This document shows, piece after piece, positions 17,385-25,674 of a stretch of 64,000 bases of DNA. Source of the DNA: an uncultured Tateyamaria sp. (GTDB lineage Bacteria; Pseudomonadota; Alphaproteobacteria; Rhodobacterales; Rhodobacteraceae); NCBI RefSeq assembly GCF_947503385.1, contig NZ_CANNDO010000001.1, positions 248,001-312,000 of the forward strand. Reading direction: 5' to 3'. Under the pieces are notes generated by a model. That model saw only the letters and a list, made by a program, of their open reading frames with translations, had not been told where the DNA came from and searched no databases. The translations under genes and the position numbers were made by a program. The first letter of the stretch is position 1. Every line of letters starts with the position of its first letter.

Positions 17385-17468
17385 ACCTTCCCTCCGCCGG
17401 TGTTAACCGGTTCAGGTTCTACGGGTTCGCCAGAACGGCATCTCAGCTGCAATGCAGCACCCCGAGGT
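17385..17468 (-). promoter_or_regulatory. TPP riboswitch (THI element)
   Basis: On the minus strand the aptamer reads ACCTCGGGGTGC, GCTGAGATG, AACCCGTAGAACCTGAACCG, GTTAACACCGGCGGAGGGA and AGGT. Stem P1 is ACCT (17465-17468) with AGGT (17385-17388). All conserved TPP-contacting segments are present. No terminator stem with a T-run follows before thiB, so control of translation is likely. Confidence 0.96.
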
Positions 17469-17618
17469 AGGGTTGGGTATAGGGGGCAGATTGCCGGGTT
17501 GCAAGGCACGGCAATGGCCGCCCTGCGGCACGGCAGCCCTGTGGCGGGGTGCCAAAGGTCCTTGGCATCCCCCTGCACCGCGCGTATTCCGTGCCAAGGC
17601 CAAATCCGGAGCGCGCCC

Positions 17619-18722
17619 ATGTCATTCAACACGTTCGGACATCTCTTTCGTGTCACCACCTGGGGTGAAAGCCACGGGCCTGCCTTGGGGGCCACTGTCG
17701 ACGGCTGCCCTCCGGGCGTCGCCGTGGACGAGGCGATGATTCAGCACTGGCTCGACAAGCGCAAACCGGGACAGAACAAGTACACGACCCAGCGGCGTGA
17801 ACCTGACGCCGTCAGGATCCTGTCGGGCGTGTTCGAGGGACGCACAACCGGCACCACCATCCAGTTGATGATCGAGAACACCGACCAGCGGTCCAAGGAC
17901 TATGGCGACATCGCCGAAAAGTTCCGTCCGGGTCATGCCGACATCACCTATTGGCAGAAATACGGTATCCGTGACTATCGCGGCGGCGGGCGATCATCCG
18001 CCCGTGAAACAGCGGCGCGCGTTGCGGCCAGCGGCATCGCCCGCGCCGCCCTCGACCACCTTGTTCCGGGGATCGAGATCAAGGGCTACATGACGCGCAT
18101 GGGCGCCCACGAGATCGACCGGGACCAGTTTGACTGGGAACAGATCGACCAAAATCCGTTCTGGGTGCCTGACGCGCAGGCGGCAGGAACGTGGGCGGAC
18201 TACCTTGACGGTCTGCGCAAGTCCGGCTCGTCCGTCGGTGCGGTGATTGAGGTGGTCGCGCGCGGCGTACCCGCAGGTCTCGGCGCGCCGATCTATGCAA
18301 AGCTCGACACCGATCTGGCCGCCGCGATGATGAGCATCAACGCGGTCAAGGGCGTTGAAATTGGCGAAGGCATGTCAGCGGCCATGCTGACGGGTGAGCT
18401 GAACGCGGATGAGATTTTCATGGGGAATGACGGAACGCCCAGCTTTAGCTCGAACCATGCGGGCGGTATCCTTGGCGGTATCTCGACCGGGCAAGACGTC
18501 GTGGTACGCTTTGCCGTCAAACCCACGTCGTCCATTCTGCAAACCCGGCAGACAATCACGAAATCCGGCAAACCAGCCGAAATCATCACCAAAGGTCGCC
18601 ACGATCCCTGCGTCGGTATCCGTGCGGTGCCTGTGGGCGAGGCGATGATGGCCTGCGTGATCCTCGACCACCTGCTGCTTGACCGTGCCCAAACCGGGGG
18701 CCAGCGCGGACCCATCGGGTAA
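17619..18722 (+). CDS. aroC: Chorismate synthase
   Basis: AroC makes chorismate from EPSP, the last shared step to aromatic amino acids, folate and ubiquinone; it needs reduced FMN. The 367-aa protein carries the three signatures: [18 protein letters not shown] near the N-terminus, [34 protein letters not shown] at about 125-138, and [20 protein letters not shown] later. GGAG precedes the ATG at 17619. It diverges from the thiamine operon and converges on a tetR gene 6 bp away. Confidence 0.97.
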   Translation: MSFNTFGHLFRVTTWGESHGPALGATVDGCPPGVAVDEAMIQHWLDKRKPGQNKYTTQRREPDAVRILSGVFEGRTTGTTIQLMIENTDQRSKDYGDIAEKFRPGHADITYWQKYGIRDYRGGGRSSARETAARVAASGIARAALDHLVPGIEIKGYMTRMGAHEIDRDQFDWEQIDQNPFWVPDAQAAGTWADYLDGLRKSGSSVGAVIEVVARGVPAGLGAPIYAKLDTDLAAAMMSINAVKGVEIGEGMSAAMLTGELNADEIFMGNDGTPSFSSNHAGGILGGISTGQDVVVRFAVKPTSSILQTRQTITKSGKPAEIITKGRHDPCVGIRAVPVGEAMMACVILDHLLLDRAQTGGQRGPIG

Positions 18723-18728
18723 AGTCGC

Positions 18729-19310
18729 CTAGGCCAGCATCACGCCGACACTGCGCACAGCGTTTCTGAGGGTGTCGTCCGACACCCGCGCCCGGGCCAT
18801 CGTCCGCAGGCCAACATATTGCGCGATCAGCATGTCTGCCAAGGCACGGCGGCCACCTGTATCCAGATCACCATGCGCGGGCGACGCCTCCAGCGCGTCT
18901 TCCATCCCGTCGCGCAACGCGGTCAGGCCCTGCTCAACTGCGGCCGCAATCTCGGGATCGTAGGCACTTGGCCCGGCGGCAGCGGTACACAGCAGGCAAC
19001 CCCGCTGATCTCCGTCCGTGACAGCTTGGTATGCGCCTGTGAACATCGCCCGGATGCGGTCTGCGCCGTTGGGAATGGCCGGGTCGGTCAAGAGCGCCAC
19101 ACCGGCCTGAACGGCTTTGCATTCGTAGTGGTCCAGCACTTTGAGAAAGAGCGTTTTTTTGTCCGTGAACGCCTTGTAGAGACTGCCGCGGGTCAGCCCC
19201 ATGCCTTCGAGCAGGTCCGGCAGTGACGCCCCCTCGTATCCATGCGCCCAAAAGACGTGCATCGCCTTTTCAATCGCAGCATCGGTATCAAATGATCTCG
19301 GGCGGGCCAT
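18729..19310 (-). CDS. TetR-family transcriptional regulator
   Basis: This 193-aa regulator has the N-terminal helix-turn-helix (PRSFDTDAAIEKAMHVFWAHG, then LTRGSLYKAFTDKKTLFLKVLDHYE). The start at 19308-19310 has GGAG 7 nt upstream; an in-frame ATG two codons earlier is too close to that site. It faces a DM13 protein across 142 bp that hold two ACCGAT boxes on either side of a promoter, so it probably represses that gene. The ligand is unknown. Confidence 0.92.
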   Translation of the reverse strand: MARPRSFDTDAAIEKAMHVFWAHGYEGASLPDLLEGMGLTRGSLYKAFTDKKTLFLKVLDHYECKAVQAGVALLTDPAIPNGADRIRAMFTGAYQAVTDGDQRGCLLCTAAAGPSAYDPEIAAAVEQGLTALRDGMEDALEASPAHGDLDTGGRRALADMLIAQYVGLRTMARARVSDDTLRNAVRSVGVMLA

Positions 19311-19385
19311 GTGCATTCTCCGTGTTCTGACCCCATATAGGCGTTTGGAACTGAATAGTCCAGAACTCACGATCTTGTGTATTGT

Positions 19386-19432
19386 ACCGATTGGTTCCTT
19401 ACCGTATTTCCTTTTATACGGAACCGATCAGT
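19386..19432 (+). promoter_or_regulatory. Promoter of DM13 gene flanked by twin TetR-type boxes
   Basis: TTGGTT (19391-19396) and TTATAC (19414-19419) are 17 bp apart. The related 10-mers ACCGATTGGT (19386-19395) and ACCGATCAGT (19423-19432) overlap the -35 box and the expected start site. A CCGTAT/ATACGG inverted repeat lies between them. The layout suits repression by the divergent TetR protein. Confidence 0.5.
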
Positions 19433-19452
19433 CTATAACAGGAGCGAGACCC

Positions 19453-19848
19453 ATGCTCAAATTCATCCCCATCGCCCTCGCCGCCGTGCTGTCCGCCGCC
19501 ATCAGCCTTGCAGGCATCGCCGCGAATGCTGGCCCCGTCGCCACCGGCACATTTACAGGCGCGTCAGATCACATCACCACAGGTTCGGTTGAGATTGTTG
19601 CAAACGCGGACGGCAGCCACACCATCGTCCTTGGCGACGACTTCAGCCTTGATGGCGCTCCCGACCCGCGCGTCGGCCTCGGCAAGAATGGCTATTATGA
19701 CGGCAACACGGATTCCGGCAAACTGCTGAACCTGACCGGATCGCAATCCTTCACCGTGCCCGCAGGCGTCGACATTTCCGACTTCAACGAAGTCTACATC
19801 TGGTGTGAAAAATTCAGCGTGCCTCTGGGCTTTGCGGTCCTCGGCTGA
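19453..19848 (+). CDS. Secreted DM13-domain protein
   Basis: This 131-aa protein has a signal peptide (LKFIPIALAAVLSAAISLAG, cleavage near ANA-GPV at about 26) and a single DM13 domain: TGTFTGASDHITTGSVEIV, then VLGDDFSLDGAPDPRVGLG, and the hallmark IWCEKFSVPLGFAVL with its lone Cys at the end. DM13 domains are proposed to act in redox or electron transfer; the exact role is unproven. It is likely periplasmic. GGAG precedes the ATG at 19453. A divergent TetR gene and paired boxes suggest inducible expression. Confidence 0.85.
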   Translation: MLKFIPIALAAVLSAAISLAGIAANAGPVATGTFTGASDHITTGSVEIVANADGSHTIVLGDDFSLDGAPDPRVGLGKNGYYDGNTDSGKLLNLTGSQSFTVPAGVDISDFNEVYIWCEKFSVPLGFAVLG

Positions 19849-19888
19849 CCCTTGCCTTCGGTCGCGATAGCGGCCATGGGTCAAGGGG

Positions 19889-20830
19889 ATGGATAGCCCC
19901 TCGACATCGAACAAACCGACCACCGCCATCGCGCTCAAGCTGATGGCGGTGTTTCTGTTCATGGTCATGGCCGCGATGATCAAGGCCGCGACCGAAAACG
20001 TACCGGCAGGCCAAGCCGTTTTCTTTCGCTCGCTCTTTGCCATGCCCATCATTCTCGGCTGGGTCTGGCACCGGGGGGAGTTGCGCGAGGCGTTGATCCC
20101 ACAAAACTTCATGGGCCATGTCTGGCGCGGCCTCTTTGGCACGACGGCCATGGCACTGACCTTTGCGGGCCTCGGGCTGCTGCCCTTGCCCGAAGTGACG
20201 GCCATCGGATACGCCACACCAATTTTCACCGTGATCCTTGCCGCCGTGATGCTGGGGGAACGTATCCGGCTGGTGCGCATTAGCGCGGTCGCCTTGGGAT
20301 TGGTCGGTGTGATGATTGTCCTCTGGCCCCGGCTGAGCCTTGATGCCTCTGTCCTCAGCACCTCCGCCAGCATTGGCGCGTTCATGGTGCTGGGCGCGTC
20401 GATCCTGCGCGCTCTGGTCCAGATTCACATCCGCACGCTTGTGCAGACGGAACACACGGCGGCGATAGTGTTCTACTTTTCCCTGACCGCCACGGCGCTC
20501 AGCTTGCTGAGCCTGCCTTTTGGCTGGGTTGTGCCGCGGGCGCTGGACCTGTGGCTGTTGATCGGTGCAGGTCTGATCGGCGGCATTGCCCAAATCCTCG
20601 TCACCTCCAGCTATCGCTTTGGTGCGGCGTCGATGCTGGCCCCGTTCGACTACGCGTCGCTGATCTTTGCAGCGGCCATAGGCTACGTGATCTTTAACGA
20701 AGTGCCGACATGGACGATGGTCATAGGTGCCGCATTGGTTGTCGCAGGGGGCGTATTGATCATCTGGCGCGAGCGGCAATTGGGCGGAGGCCGCAGTAGG
20801 GCGCGAGCAGTCACCGATCCAAAGGGCTGA
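19889..20830 (+). CDS. EamA/DMT-family transporter
   Basis: This 313-aa protein has ten predicted helices in two EamA repeats. The first repeat ends with ATPIFTVILAAVMLGERIRLVR and the second with PFDYASLIFAAAIGYVIFNEVPTW, the two characteristic repeat ends. An early segment (AAMIKAATENVPAGQAVFFRS) resembles the RhaT/YdcZ-like exporter subgroup. It starts 40 bp after the DM13 gene and may share its transcript. The substrate is unknown. Low-GC, probably decayed sequence follows directly after it. Confidence 0.9.
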   Translation: MDSPSTSNKPTTAIALKLMAVFLFMVMAAMIKAATENVPAGQAVFFRSLFAMPIILGWVWHRGELREALIPQNFMGHVWRGLFGTTAMALTFAGLGLLPLPEVTAIGYATPIFTVILAAVMLGERIRLVRISAVALGLVGVMIVLWPRLSLDASVLSTSASIGAFMVLGASILRALVQIHIRTLVQTEHTAAIVFYFSLTATALSLLSLPFGWVVPRALDLWLLIGAGLIGGIAQILVTSSYRFGAASMLAPFDYASLIFAAAIGYVIFNEVPTWTMVIGAALVVAGGVLIIWRERQLGGGRSRARAVTDPKG

Positions 20831-21013
20831 TCAGAACGTCTTGTTCAGACTAGCGTTCTTCACAACACCATTGGCTGTGTGTTTGTTTTTCAGACTGTGA
20901 CGCACAATCAAGTATCTGTCTTTCTCAGCATTGTACCATTTTTGGCAACTGCCCTTTCCGCTCGGAATTTGGACATCCCGGCACCACGCAAAAGTTGACA
21001 AACATGCCAACAA
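20831..21013 (-). pseudogene. 60-codon remnant in AT-richer patch
   Basis: The frame opens only with TTG codons, has no ribosome site and lies past the ilvE-side terminator. It reads like the C-terminal half of a small secreted protein: a hydrophobic FLLACLSTFA-like start, two Cys in WCRDVQIPSGKGSCQKWY, and a basic tail. Base composition is clearly lower in GC than its neighbours. I do not recognise the family. It could be a decayed gene or chance. Confidence 0.25.
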
Positions 21014-21052
21014 AAATCTGCCAATGTCTTTAGGCGTGCCCTAAATTGGCAG
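21013..21052 (-). terminator. Long hairpin terminator downstream of ilvE / DUF1902
   Basis: CTGCCAA (21018-21024) pairs with TTGGCAG (21046-21052), and TTTAGG (21029-21034) with CCTAAA (21040-21045), leaving a 4-nt bulge and a 5-nt loop. On the minus strand the stem is followed by ATTTTTG, giving a 13-bp stem and a short U-run. Confidence 0.6.
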
Positions 21053-21138
21053 AGTGCGAAACAAAGACCGCAGGGATCATGTTGCGCAGCGCCTTCCCCA
21101 CCATATCGACTTTCGAATAGTGTTTGATCACAAGGGGT

Positions 21139-21279
21139 TCAGAGGCGAATGCGTTTGCGAGGTCGTAAAACTAAACCCAGCGTCTTTACCTCAATATGCA
21201 AGCCGCTGATGTCGCTTTCCGACAGCCAAATCTGATCTTCGTCGTCCCAGACAGCGTTGACAGAGAAACTGCGTTTCAT
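21139..21279 (-). CDS. Short DUF1902 protein, probably truncated antitoxin-like gene
   Basis: From the ATG at 21279, preceded by GGAAG, the frame gives 46 aa: MKRSFSVNAVWDDEDQIWLS, then ESDISGLHIEVKTL. This is the beta-sheet core of DUF1902, a HicB-antitoxin-like fold whose members are usually 70-80 aa. After KTL the match is lost and the product ends in a basic tail (RPRKRIRL), so the C-terminal half seems replaced or frameshifted. No HicA-like toxin is visible next to it. It follows ilvE on the same strand after 76 bp. Probably a decayed or orphan toxin-antitoxin relic. Confidence 0.55.
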   Translation of the reverse strand: MKRSFSVNAVWDDEDQIWLSESDISGLHIEVKTLGLVLRPRKRIRL

Positions 21280-21355
21280 TCGACATCTTCCAGAGGCTTG
21301 CCAAGGAAGTGAGAAGGCTTCGCATAAGCGCTCTGTGGATCCCTTCACGCGTGAC

Positions 21356-22222
21356 TTAGGCCCGCACCAACGCCTCGTAATCCTCGGCCACGTCACGGCA
21401 CATCGCGCCAACCTCAAAGTTAAAGTCACCGATCTGACCCACAGGGGTGACTTCGGCGGCAGTGCCCGTCAGCCAACACTGCTCGAACCCCTCAAGCTCT
21501 TCGGGCATGATCACCCGCTCGTGCACCTTGATCTGCTTGTCCTGCAACCGCCCAATGACCGTCTGGCGCGTCAGACCGTTCAGGAACACGTCGGCCTTGG
21601 GTGTGTGCACCTCGCCGTCCTTGACGAAAAAGATGTTGGCGCCGGTGCACTCGGCCACATAGCCGCGGTAGTCCATGAACAGCGCGTCCGAACAGCCCTT
21701 GGCCTCCGCCGCGTGTTTCGACGTCGTGCAAATCATATAGAGGCCCGCGGCCTTGGCGTGAACCGGAGCGGTCTCGGGCGACGGGCGTTTCCACTTGGCG
21801 ATGTCGATCTTGGCGCCCTTGTACTTGGCGTCTCCATAATAGCTGCCCCATTCCCACGCCGCGATGGCGAGATGGACCGGATTGCGTGCCGATGCGACAC
21901 CCATATCCTCACCCGCACCGCGCCAGGCAACCGCGCGGACATACGCATCCGTCAGGCCGTTGACCGTCAACACCTGCTGTTTGGCGGCCTCGATCTCGTC
22001 CACGGTATAGGGGATCTGAAAGTCCAATTCGCCTGCGGAATAGTGCAGCCGCTCCGAATGTTGGCGGCTGAGGAAGATCTTGCCGTTATACGCCCGCTCC
22101 CCTTCGAAAACAGAGCTGGCATAGTGCATGGCATGGGTCAGAATGTGTACGTTCGCCTGACGCCAATCGACCATCTGGCCGTCCATCCAGATTTTCCCGT
22201 CAAGATCATCATATCCAGCCAT
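21356..22222 (-). CDS. ilvE: Branched-chain amino acid aminotransferase
   Basis: IlvE is a class IV PLP enzyme that transaminates Leu, Ile and Val in the cytoplasm. From the ATG at 22220-22222, with GGGAGG upstream, the protein is 288 aa. Marks are HYASSVFEGERAY near the N-terminus, the PLP lysine in APVHAKAAGLYMI, YVAECTGANIFFVKDG, and LTRQTVIGRL followed by GTAAEVTPV. The frame continues upstream into the petP promoter without need. It diverges from petP-petR. Confidence 0.95.
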   Translation of the reverse strand: MAGYDDLDGKIWMDGQMVDWRQANVHILTHAMHYASSVFEGERAYNGKIFLSRQHSERLHYSAGELDFQIPYTVDEIEAAKQQVLTVNGLTDAYVRAVAWRGAGEDMGVASARNPVHLAIAAWEWGSYYGDAKYKGAKIDIAKWKRPSPETAPVHAKAAGLYMICTTSKHAAEAKGCSDALFMDYRGYVAECTGANIFFVKDGEVHTPKADVFLNGLTRQTVIGRLQDKQIKVHERVIMPEELEGFEQCWLTGTAAEVTPVGQIGDFNFEVGAMCRDVAEDYEALVRA

Positions 22223-22311
22223 GCCAGCCTCCCGATTTGCAAAAATTGCGCCAATAAGTCCGAACCGGTCATAAAGTTGCGCAAAACCTGCGATTCGATA
22301 TCGCTTCACTC

Positions 22312-22340
22312 TTGGAATGTCAACAAGGCTGACATAAACT
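22312..22340 (+). promoter_or_regulatory. petP promoter with TGTCA-N7-TGACA palindrome in the spacer
   Basis: TTGGAA (22312-22317) and TAAACT (22335-22340) are 17 bp apart. Almost the whole spacer is an inverted repeat: ATGTCA (22317-22322), 7 bp, TGACAT (22330-22335). A protein bound there would block RNA polymerase. Autoregulation by PetP (a MarR protein) is a reasonable inference. Confidence 0.5.
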
Positions 22341-22372
22341 GACGGCAAAACGACCAGTAAGGTGACAGTGAC

Positions 22373-22876
22373 ATGGCCGATGGACGCGCCGCGAGCGGGG
22401 AGAACCTGCTGTATCTGACGGACGAACAACTGCGTCAGGGGATTGAGGCGATGTTCTTTGCCTATCGCGGCTTTACCGCCGACCCGGACCGCATCCTCAC
22501 TGACATGGCCTATGGCCGCGCCCACCACCGAGCGATCCACTTTATCAACCGCGCGCCGGGCACCACCGTGAACAACCTGCTCAACATCCTCGGCGTGACA
22601 AAACAGTCGCTCAACCGCGTGCTGCGCACCCTGATCGAGGACGGACTGGTGGAAAGCCATGTGGGCACCGCCGACAAACGCGAACGCCACCTGTATCTGA
22701 CCGAAGCAGGCCACGCGCTGGAACAACAGCTGTCAGACGCCCAACGCGCCCGTATGCGCGCCGCCTTTCGCGACGCGGGTCCCGACGCGGTGGCAGGGTT
22801 TCGCACCGTGCTTGAGGCGATGATGGACTCAGAGATGCAACGCACCTACACAAGGCTGAAGGAAAGCGGAGCATAA
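22373..22876 (+). CDS. petP: MarR-family regulator PetP
   Basis: This 167-aa MarR protein has its winged helix at about 55-120 (TVNNLLNILGVTKQSLNRVL, then RTLIEDGLVESHVGTADKRE, then RHLYLTEAGHALEQQL). In Rhodobacter capsulatus petP lies directly before petR, and the pair is next to petABC; here petPR are about 10 kb away from petABC, but the petP-petR order and 1-nt overlap (TAATG) are kept. The expected role is regulation linked to respiratory electron transport; the target is not shown by this sequence. Confidence 0.85.
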   Translation: MADGRAASGENLLYLTDEQLRQGIEAMFFAYRGFTADPDRILTDMAYGRAHHRAIHFINRAPGTTVNNLLNILGVTKQSLNRVLRTLIEDGLVESHVGTADKRERHLYLTEAGHALEQQLSDAQRARMRAAFRDAGPDAVAGFRTVLEAMMDSEMQRTYTRLKESGA

Positions 22877-23574
22877 TGGATTTCGACACGCACCTTCTGA
22901 TCGTCGACGACGACGAACGCATCCGGACGCTGTTGCAGAAGTTCCTGATGCGGAACGGATTTCTGGTCACCTCTGCCCGTGACGCCGCCCATGCGCGGCG
23001 GGTGCTGTCCGGCCTCGACTTTGACCTGATCGTGATGGACGTGATGATGCCGGGCGAGGACGGGCTGAGCCTGTGCCGCAGCCTGCGCGAAACGCTGGCG
23101 ACGCCCATCCTACTGCTCACCGCCAAGGGCGAAACCGATGCCCGCATCGAAGGGTTGGAGGCCGGAGCGGACGACTATCTGCCCAAGCCGTTTGAACCCA
23201 AGGAACTGCTGCTCAGGATCAACGCCATCCTGCGCCGTGTGCCAGACACCCCCGCCGAGGAAGCACAGCCCAAGATCCTGACCCTCGGCCCCATCCGCTA
23301 TGACATGGAGCGGGGCGAGATGTGGCAGGGCGAAGACCTCGTGCGCCTGACCGCAACCGAAATGCAGCTGATGAAACTGTTCTCTGCCAAACCCGGCGAA
23401 GCCATCAGCCGCGCGCAACTGGTCGAAGACCTTGGCCGCGACCGGGGGCAGGCGCAGGAGCGTGCGGTGGACGTTCAGATCACACGACTGCGCCGCAAGA
23501 TCGAAGTGAACCCCAAACAGCCCCGCTACCTACAAACTGTGCGTGGGGCCGGGTATATGCTCGCGCCAGATTGA
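22876..23574 (+). CDS. petR: OmpR-family response regulator PetR
   Basis: This 232-aa protein has a receiver domain with the acidic pocket D11-D13, phospho-acceptor D55 (LIVMDVMMPGEDG) and the switch Lys in LLTAKGETD, then an OmpR-type winged helix (MERGEMWQGEDLVRLTATEM, DVQITRLRRKIE, LQTVRGAGYML). It starts inside the petP stop. No histidine kinase is nearby, as in Rhodobacter, where PetR was reported as essential and possibly working without a dedicated kinase. A GC hairpin follows the stop but lacks a U-run. Confidence 0.88.
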   Translation: MDFDTHLLIVDDDERIRTLLQKFLMRNGFLVTSARDAAHARRVLSGLDFDLIVMDVMMPGEDGLSLCRSLRETLATPILLLTAKGETDARIEGLEAGADDYLPKPFEPKELLLRINAILRRVPDTPAEEAQPKILTLGPIRYDMERGEMWQGEDLVRLTATEMQLMKLFSAKPGEAISRAQLVEDLGRDRGQAQERAVDVQITRLRRKIEVNPKQPRYLQTVRGAGYMLAPD

Positions 23575-23618
23575 TGACGAAAGGCGGGGTTCACCCCGCC
23601 AGTCTGAACGGATCACTC

Positions 23619-24557
23619 ATGAAAACCGCCCTCCTCACCCACGCCGATGGCCTCTTGCACGTCACACCCGCCGGAATGCCGGAACAGGTGGCGCGGCTGG
23701 CCTATATCCAGCGCGCGCTGGAAGACCTCGACCTGCTCCGCGTCGATCCGCCCTTGGCCGAGGACGCCGATATCGCGCGCTGCCATCCGCAGGACTACAT
23801 CGACTTTGTCCGCGCGAAGGTGCCAAGCGACGGGTTCGCGGGTCTCGACCGGGATACGGATGCCGAAACATTCCTCAGCCCCACATCCTACAACGCCGTC
23901 TGGCGTGCGGCCGGTGGTGCGGTCAAAGCTGTGGATATGGTGCTGAGCGGTGAGGCGCAAAATGCATTTGTCGCCATGCGCCCGCCCGGCCACCACGCCG
24001 AACAGTCCTTGCCCATGGGCTTCTGCATCTTTGGCAACGTCGCCATCGCGGCCAAACACGCGCTGGATCACCATGGGCTGGACCGTGTCGCTGTCGTGGA
24101 CTTTGACGTCCATCACGGGAACGGAACCCAGGCGCTCCTGCAAGACGACCCCCGCGCCCTGGTGATCACCTCACAGCAAATGCCGCTCTGGCCCGGCACA
24201 GGCGCGGCGTCGGACCGTGGTCCACACGGCACGGTGCTGAACCTGCCGCTCGCGCCGGGCACGGACGGAAACCACGCCATCTCGGAATATGAGGCCAAAG
24301 TGATCCCCGCCCTGATCAAACACGCGCCCGACCTGATCCTGATCTCTGCCGGATTCGACGCGCATCAGGATGACCCGCTGGCGCAGCTGAACTGGACGGC
24401 GGACACATACACACGGCTCACCGACATGCTCACACAAACTGCACAAACCCTGTGCAAAGGCCGGGTGGTGTCGGTGTTGGAAGGCGGCTATGATCTGGAC
24501 GCGCTGGCCGCCTGTGCCCGCGCCCACGTTTTATCGCTGATGAAGGCCGCACAATGA
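23619..24557 (+). CDS. Class II histone-deacetylase-like amidohydrolase
   Basis: This 312-aa zinc hydrolase of the arginase/HDAC superfamily has the catalytic His pair in RPPGHHAEQ (H125, H126), zinc ligands D163 and H165 in DFDVHHGNGT, and a third Asp in ISAGFDAHQDDPL. Bacterial members deacetylate acetylpolyamines or acetylated small molecules or proteins; the substrate here is not evident. The ATG at 23619 is chosen because the family N-terminus (KTALLTHADGLLH) starts there. It overlaps xseB by 4 nt and so belongs to the xseB-ispA-dxs operon. Confidence 0.92.
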   Translation: MKTALLTHADGLLHVTPAGMPEQVARLAYIQRALEDLDLLRVDPPLAEDADIARCHPQDYIDFVRAKVPSDGFAGLDRDTDAETFLSPTSYNAVWRAAGGAVKAVDMVLSGEAQNAFVAMRPPGHHAEQSLPMGFCIFGNVAIAAKHALDHHGLDRVAVVDFDVHHGNGTQALLQDDPRALVITSQQMPLWPGTGAASDRGPHGTVLNLPLAPGTDGNHAISEYEAKVIPALIKHAPDLILISAGFDAHQDDPLAQLNWTADTYTRLTDMLTQTAQTLCKGRVVSVLEGGYDLDALAACARAHVLSLMKAAQ

Positions 24558-24796
24558 CAGACCGCTCCGTAGACGAGATGAGCTTCGAAGAAGCGATGGC
24601 CGAACTGGAACAGGTGCTGGGCCAACTGGAACGCGGCGACGTGGCGCTGGACGATTCGATCAAGCTTTATGAACGCGGCGCACTGCTCAAGAAACGGTGC
24701 GAAACCAAGCTCAAGGAAGCCGAGGAAAAAGTGGCCGCCATCACGCTGGACGGCGACGGCAACCCCGCTGGGCTCAAGCCGGTCGACGGCCTGTAA
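24554..24796 (+). CDS. xseB: Exodeoxyribonuclease VII small subunit
   Basis: This 80-aa protein has the XseB pattern: MSFEEAMAELEQVLGQLERG, then DVALDDSIKLYERGALLKKRCETKLKEAEEKV, a two-helix coiled coil. It pairs with XseA (not in this window) to degrade single-stranded DNA. The start is in the ATGA overlap with the deacetylase, and ispA follows 3 bp after the stop. xseB-ispA-dxs is a very common gene order. Confidence 0.93.
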   Translation: MTDRSVDEMSFEEAMAELEQVLGQLERGDVALDDSIKLYERGALLKKRCETKLKEAEEKVAAITLDGDGNPAGLKPVDGL

Positions 24797-24799
24797 CCC

Positions 24800-25666
24800 G
24801 TGTTCCGCGACCGACTGACGGACGCGGCGACTGCCGTGCAGGCACAGTTTGACAACGTGCTGGGTGCGCTTGATCCGCTGCCCGTTGTGCACGCCATGGC
24901 CCACGCCACCAATGGAGGCAAACGCCTGCGCGGGTTCATGGTGATGGAAAGCGCGCGGCTGCATGGCATCGGGTCGACCCAGTCCATTTGGCCCGCAACC
25001 GCGATTGAGGCGCTGCACGCCTATTCGCTGGTCCACGATGATCTGCCTTGCATGGACGATGATGACCTGCGCCGGGGCGAACCGACAGTGCATGTCAAAT
25101 GGGACGAGGCCACCGCCGTGCTGGCCGGTGACGCGTTGCAAACCCTCGCCTTCGAACTGGTCAGCCACCCCGAAACCGGCAACGCAGAGGTCCGCGCGGA
25201 CCTTGCCCTGTCGCTGGCTCGCGCGTCGGGGGCCCAAGGCATGGTACTGGGACAGGCGCTCGACATCGCCGCCGAAACCGCTGACGCCCCGCTGACCCTC
25301 AACGAAATCACTGCCCTGCAACGCGGCAAAACCGGCGCGCTGATCGAATGGTCTGCCACCGCCGGGGCGCGCATCGCCCAAGCCGACATCACGCCCCTGC
25401 AAACCTACGCCCGCGCACTTGGCCTCGCTTTCCAGATTGCCGACGACATTCTTGATGTGACCAGCGACGCCGAAACCATGGGCAAAGCCACGGGAAAGGA
25501 CGATGCGGCAGGCAAAGCCACCTTTGTTTCCCTTTTGGGGCTGGACGAGGCGAAACGCCGCGCTGATCACCTCGTGACCGAAGCGTGCGACGCCTTACAT
25601 GTGTACCAAGCGGATGCCGACGTGTTGCGGGACGCCGCCCGCTTTGTCGTATCCCGCAAGAGCTAG
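24800..25666 (+). CDS. ispA: Farnesyl diphosphate synthase
   Basis: This 288-aa trans-prenyltransferase builds geranyl and farnesyl diphosphate from IPP and DMAPP. The first Asp-rich motif is [15 protein letters not shown] (D80-D89) and the second is [22 protein letters not shown] near residue 39 binds the diphosphate. It starts with GTG at 24800, 3 bp after xseB. It feeds quinone, bactoprenol and carotenoid synthesis, using IPP from the pathway begun by the next gene, dxs. Confidence 0.94.
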   Translation: MFRDRLTDAATAVQAQFDNVLGALDPLPVVHAMAHATNGGKRLRGFMVMESARLHGIGSTQSIWPATAIEALHAYSLVHDDLPCMDDDDLRRGEPTVHVKWDEATAVLAGDALQTLAFELVSHPETGNAEVRADLALSLARASGAQGMVLGQALDIAAETADAPLTLNEITALQRGKTGALIEWSATAGARIAQADITPLQTYARALGLAFQIADDILDVTSDAETMGKATGKDDAAGKATFVSLLGLDEAKRRADHLVTEACDALHVYQADADVLRDAARFVVSRKS

Positions 25667-25674
25667 AGACGCTG

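Noticed and set aside
23583-23600. GGCGGGGT-TC-ACCCCGCC hairpin after petR as a terminator
   Set aside because: The stem is perfect, but the loop is 2 nt and no U-run follows; it lies in the leader of the next gene.
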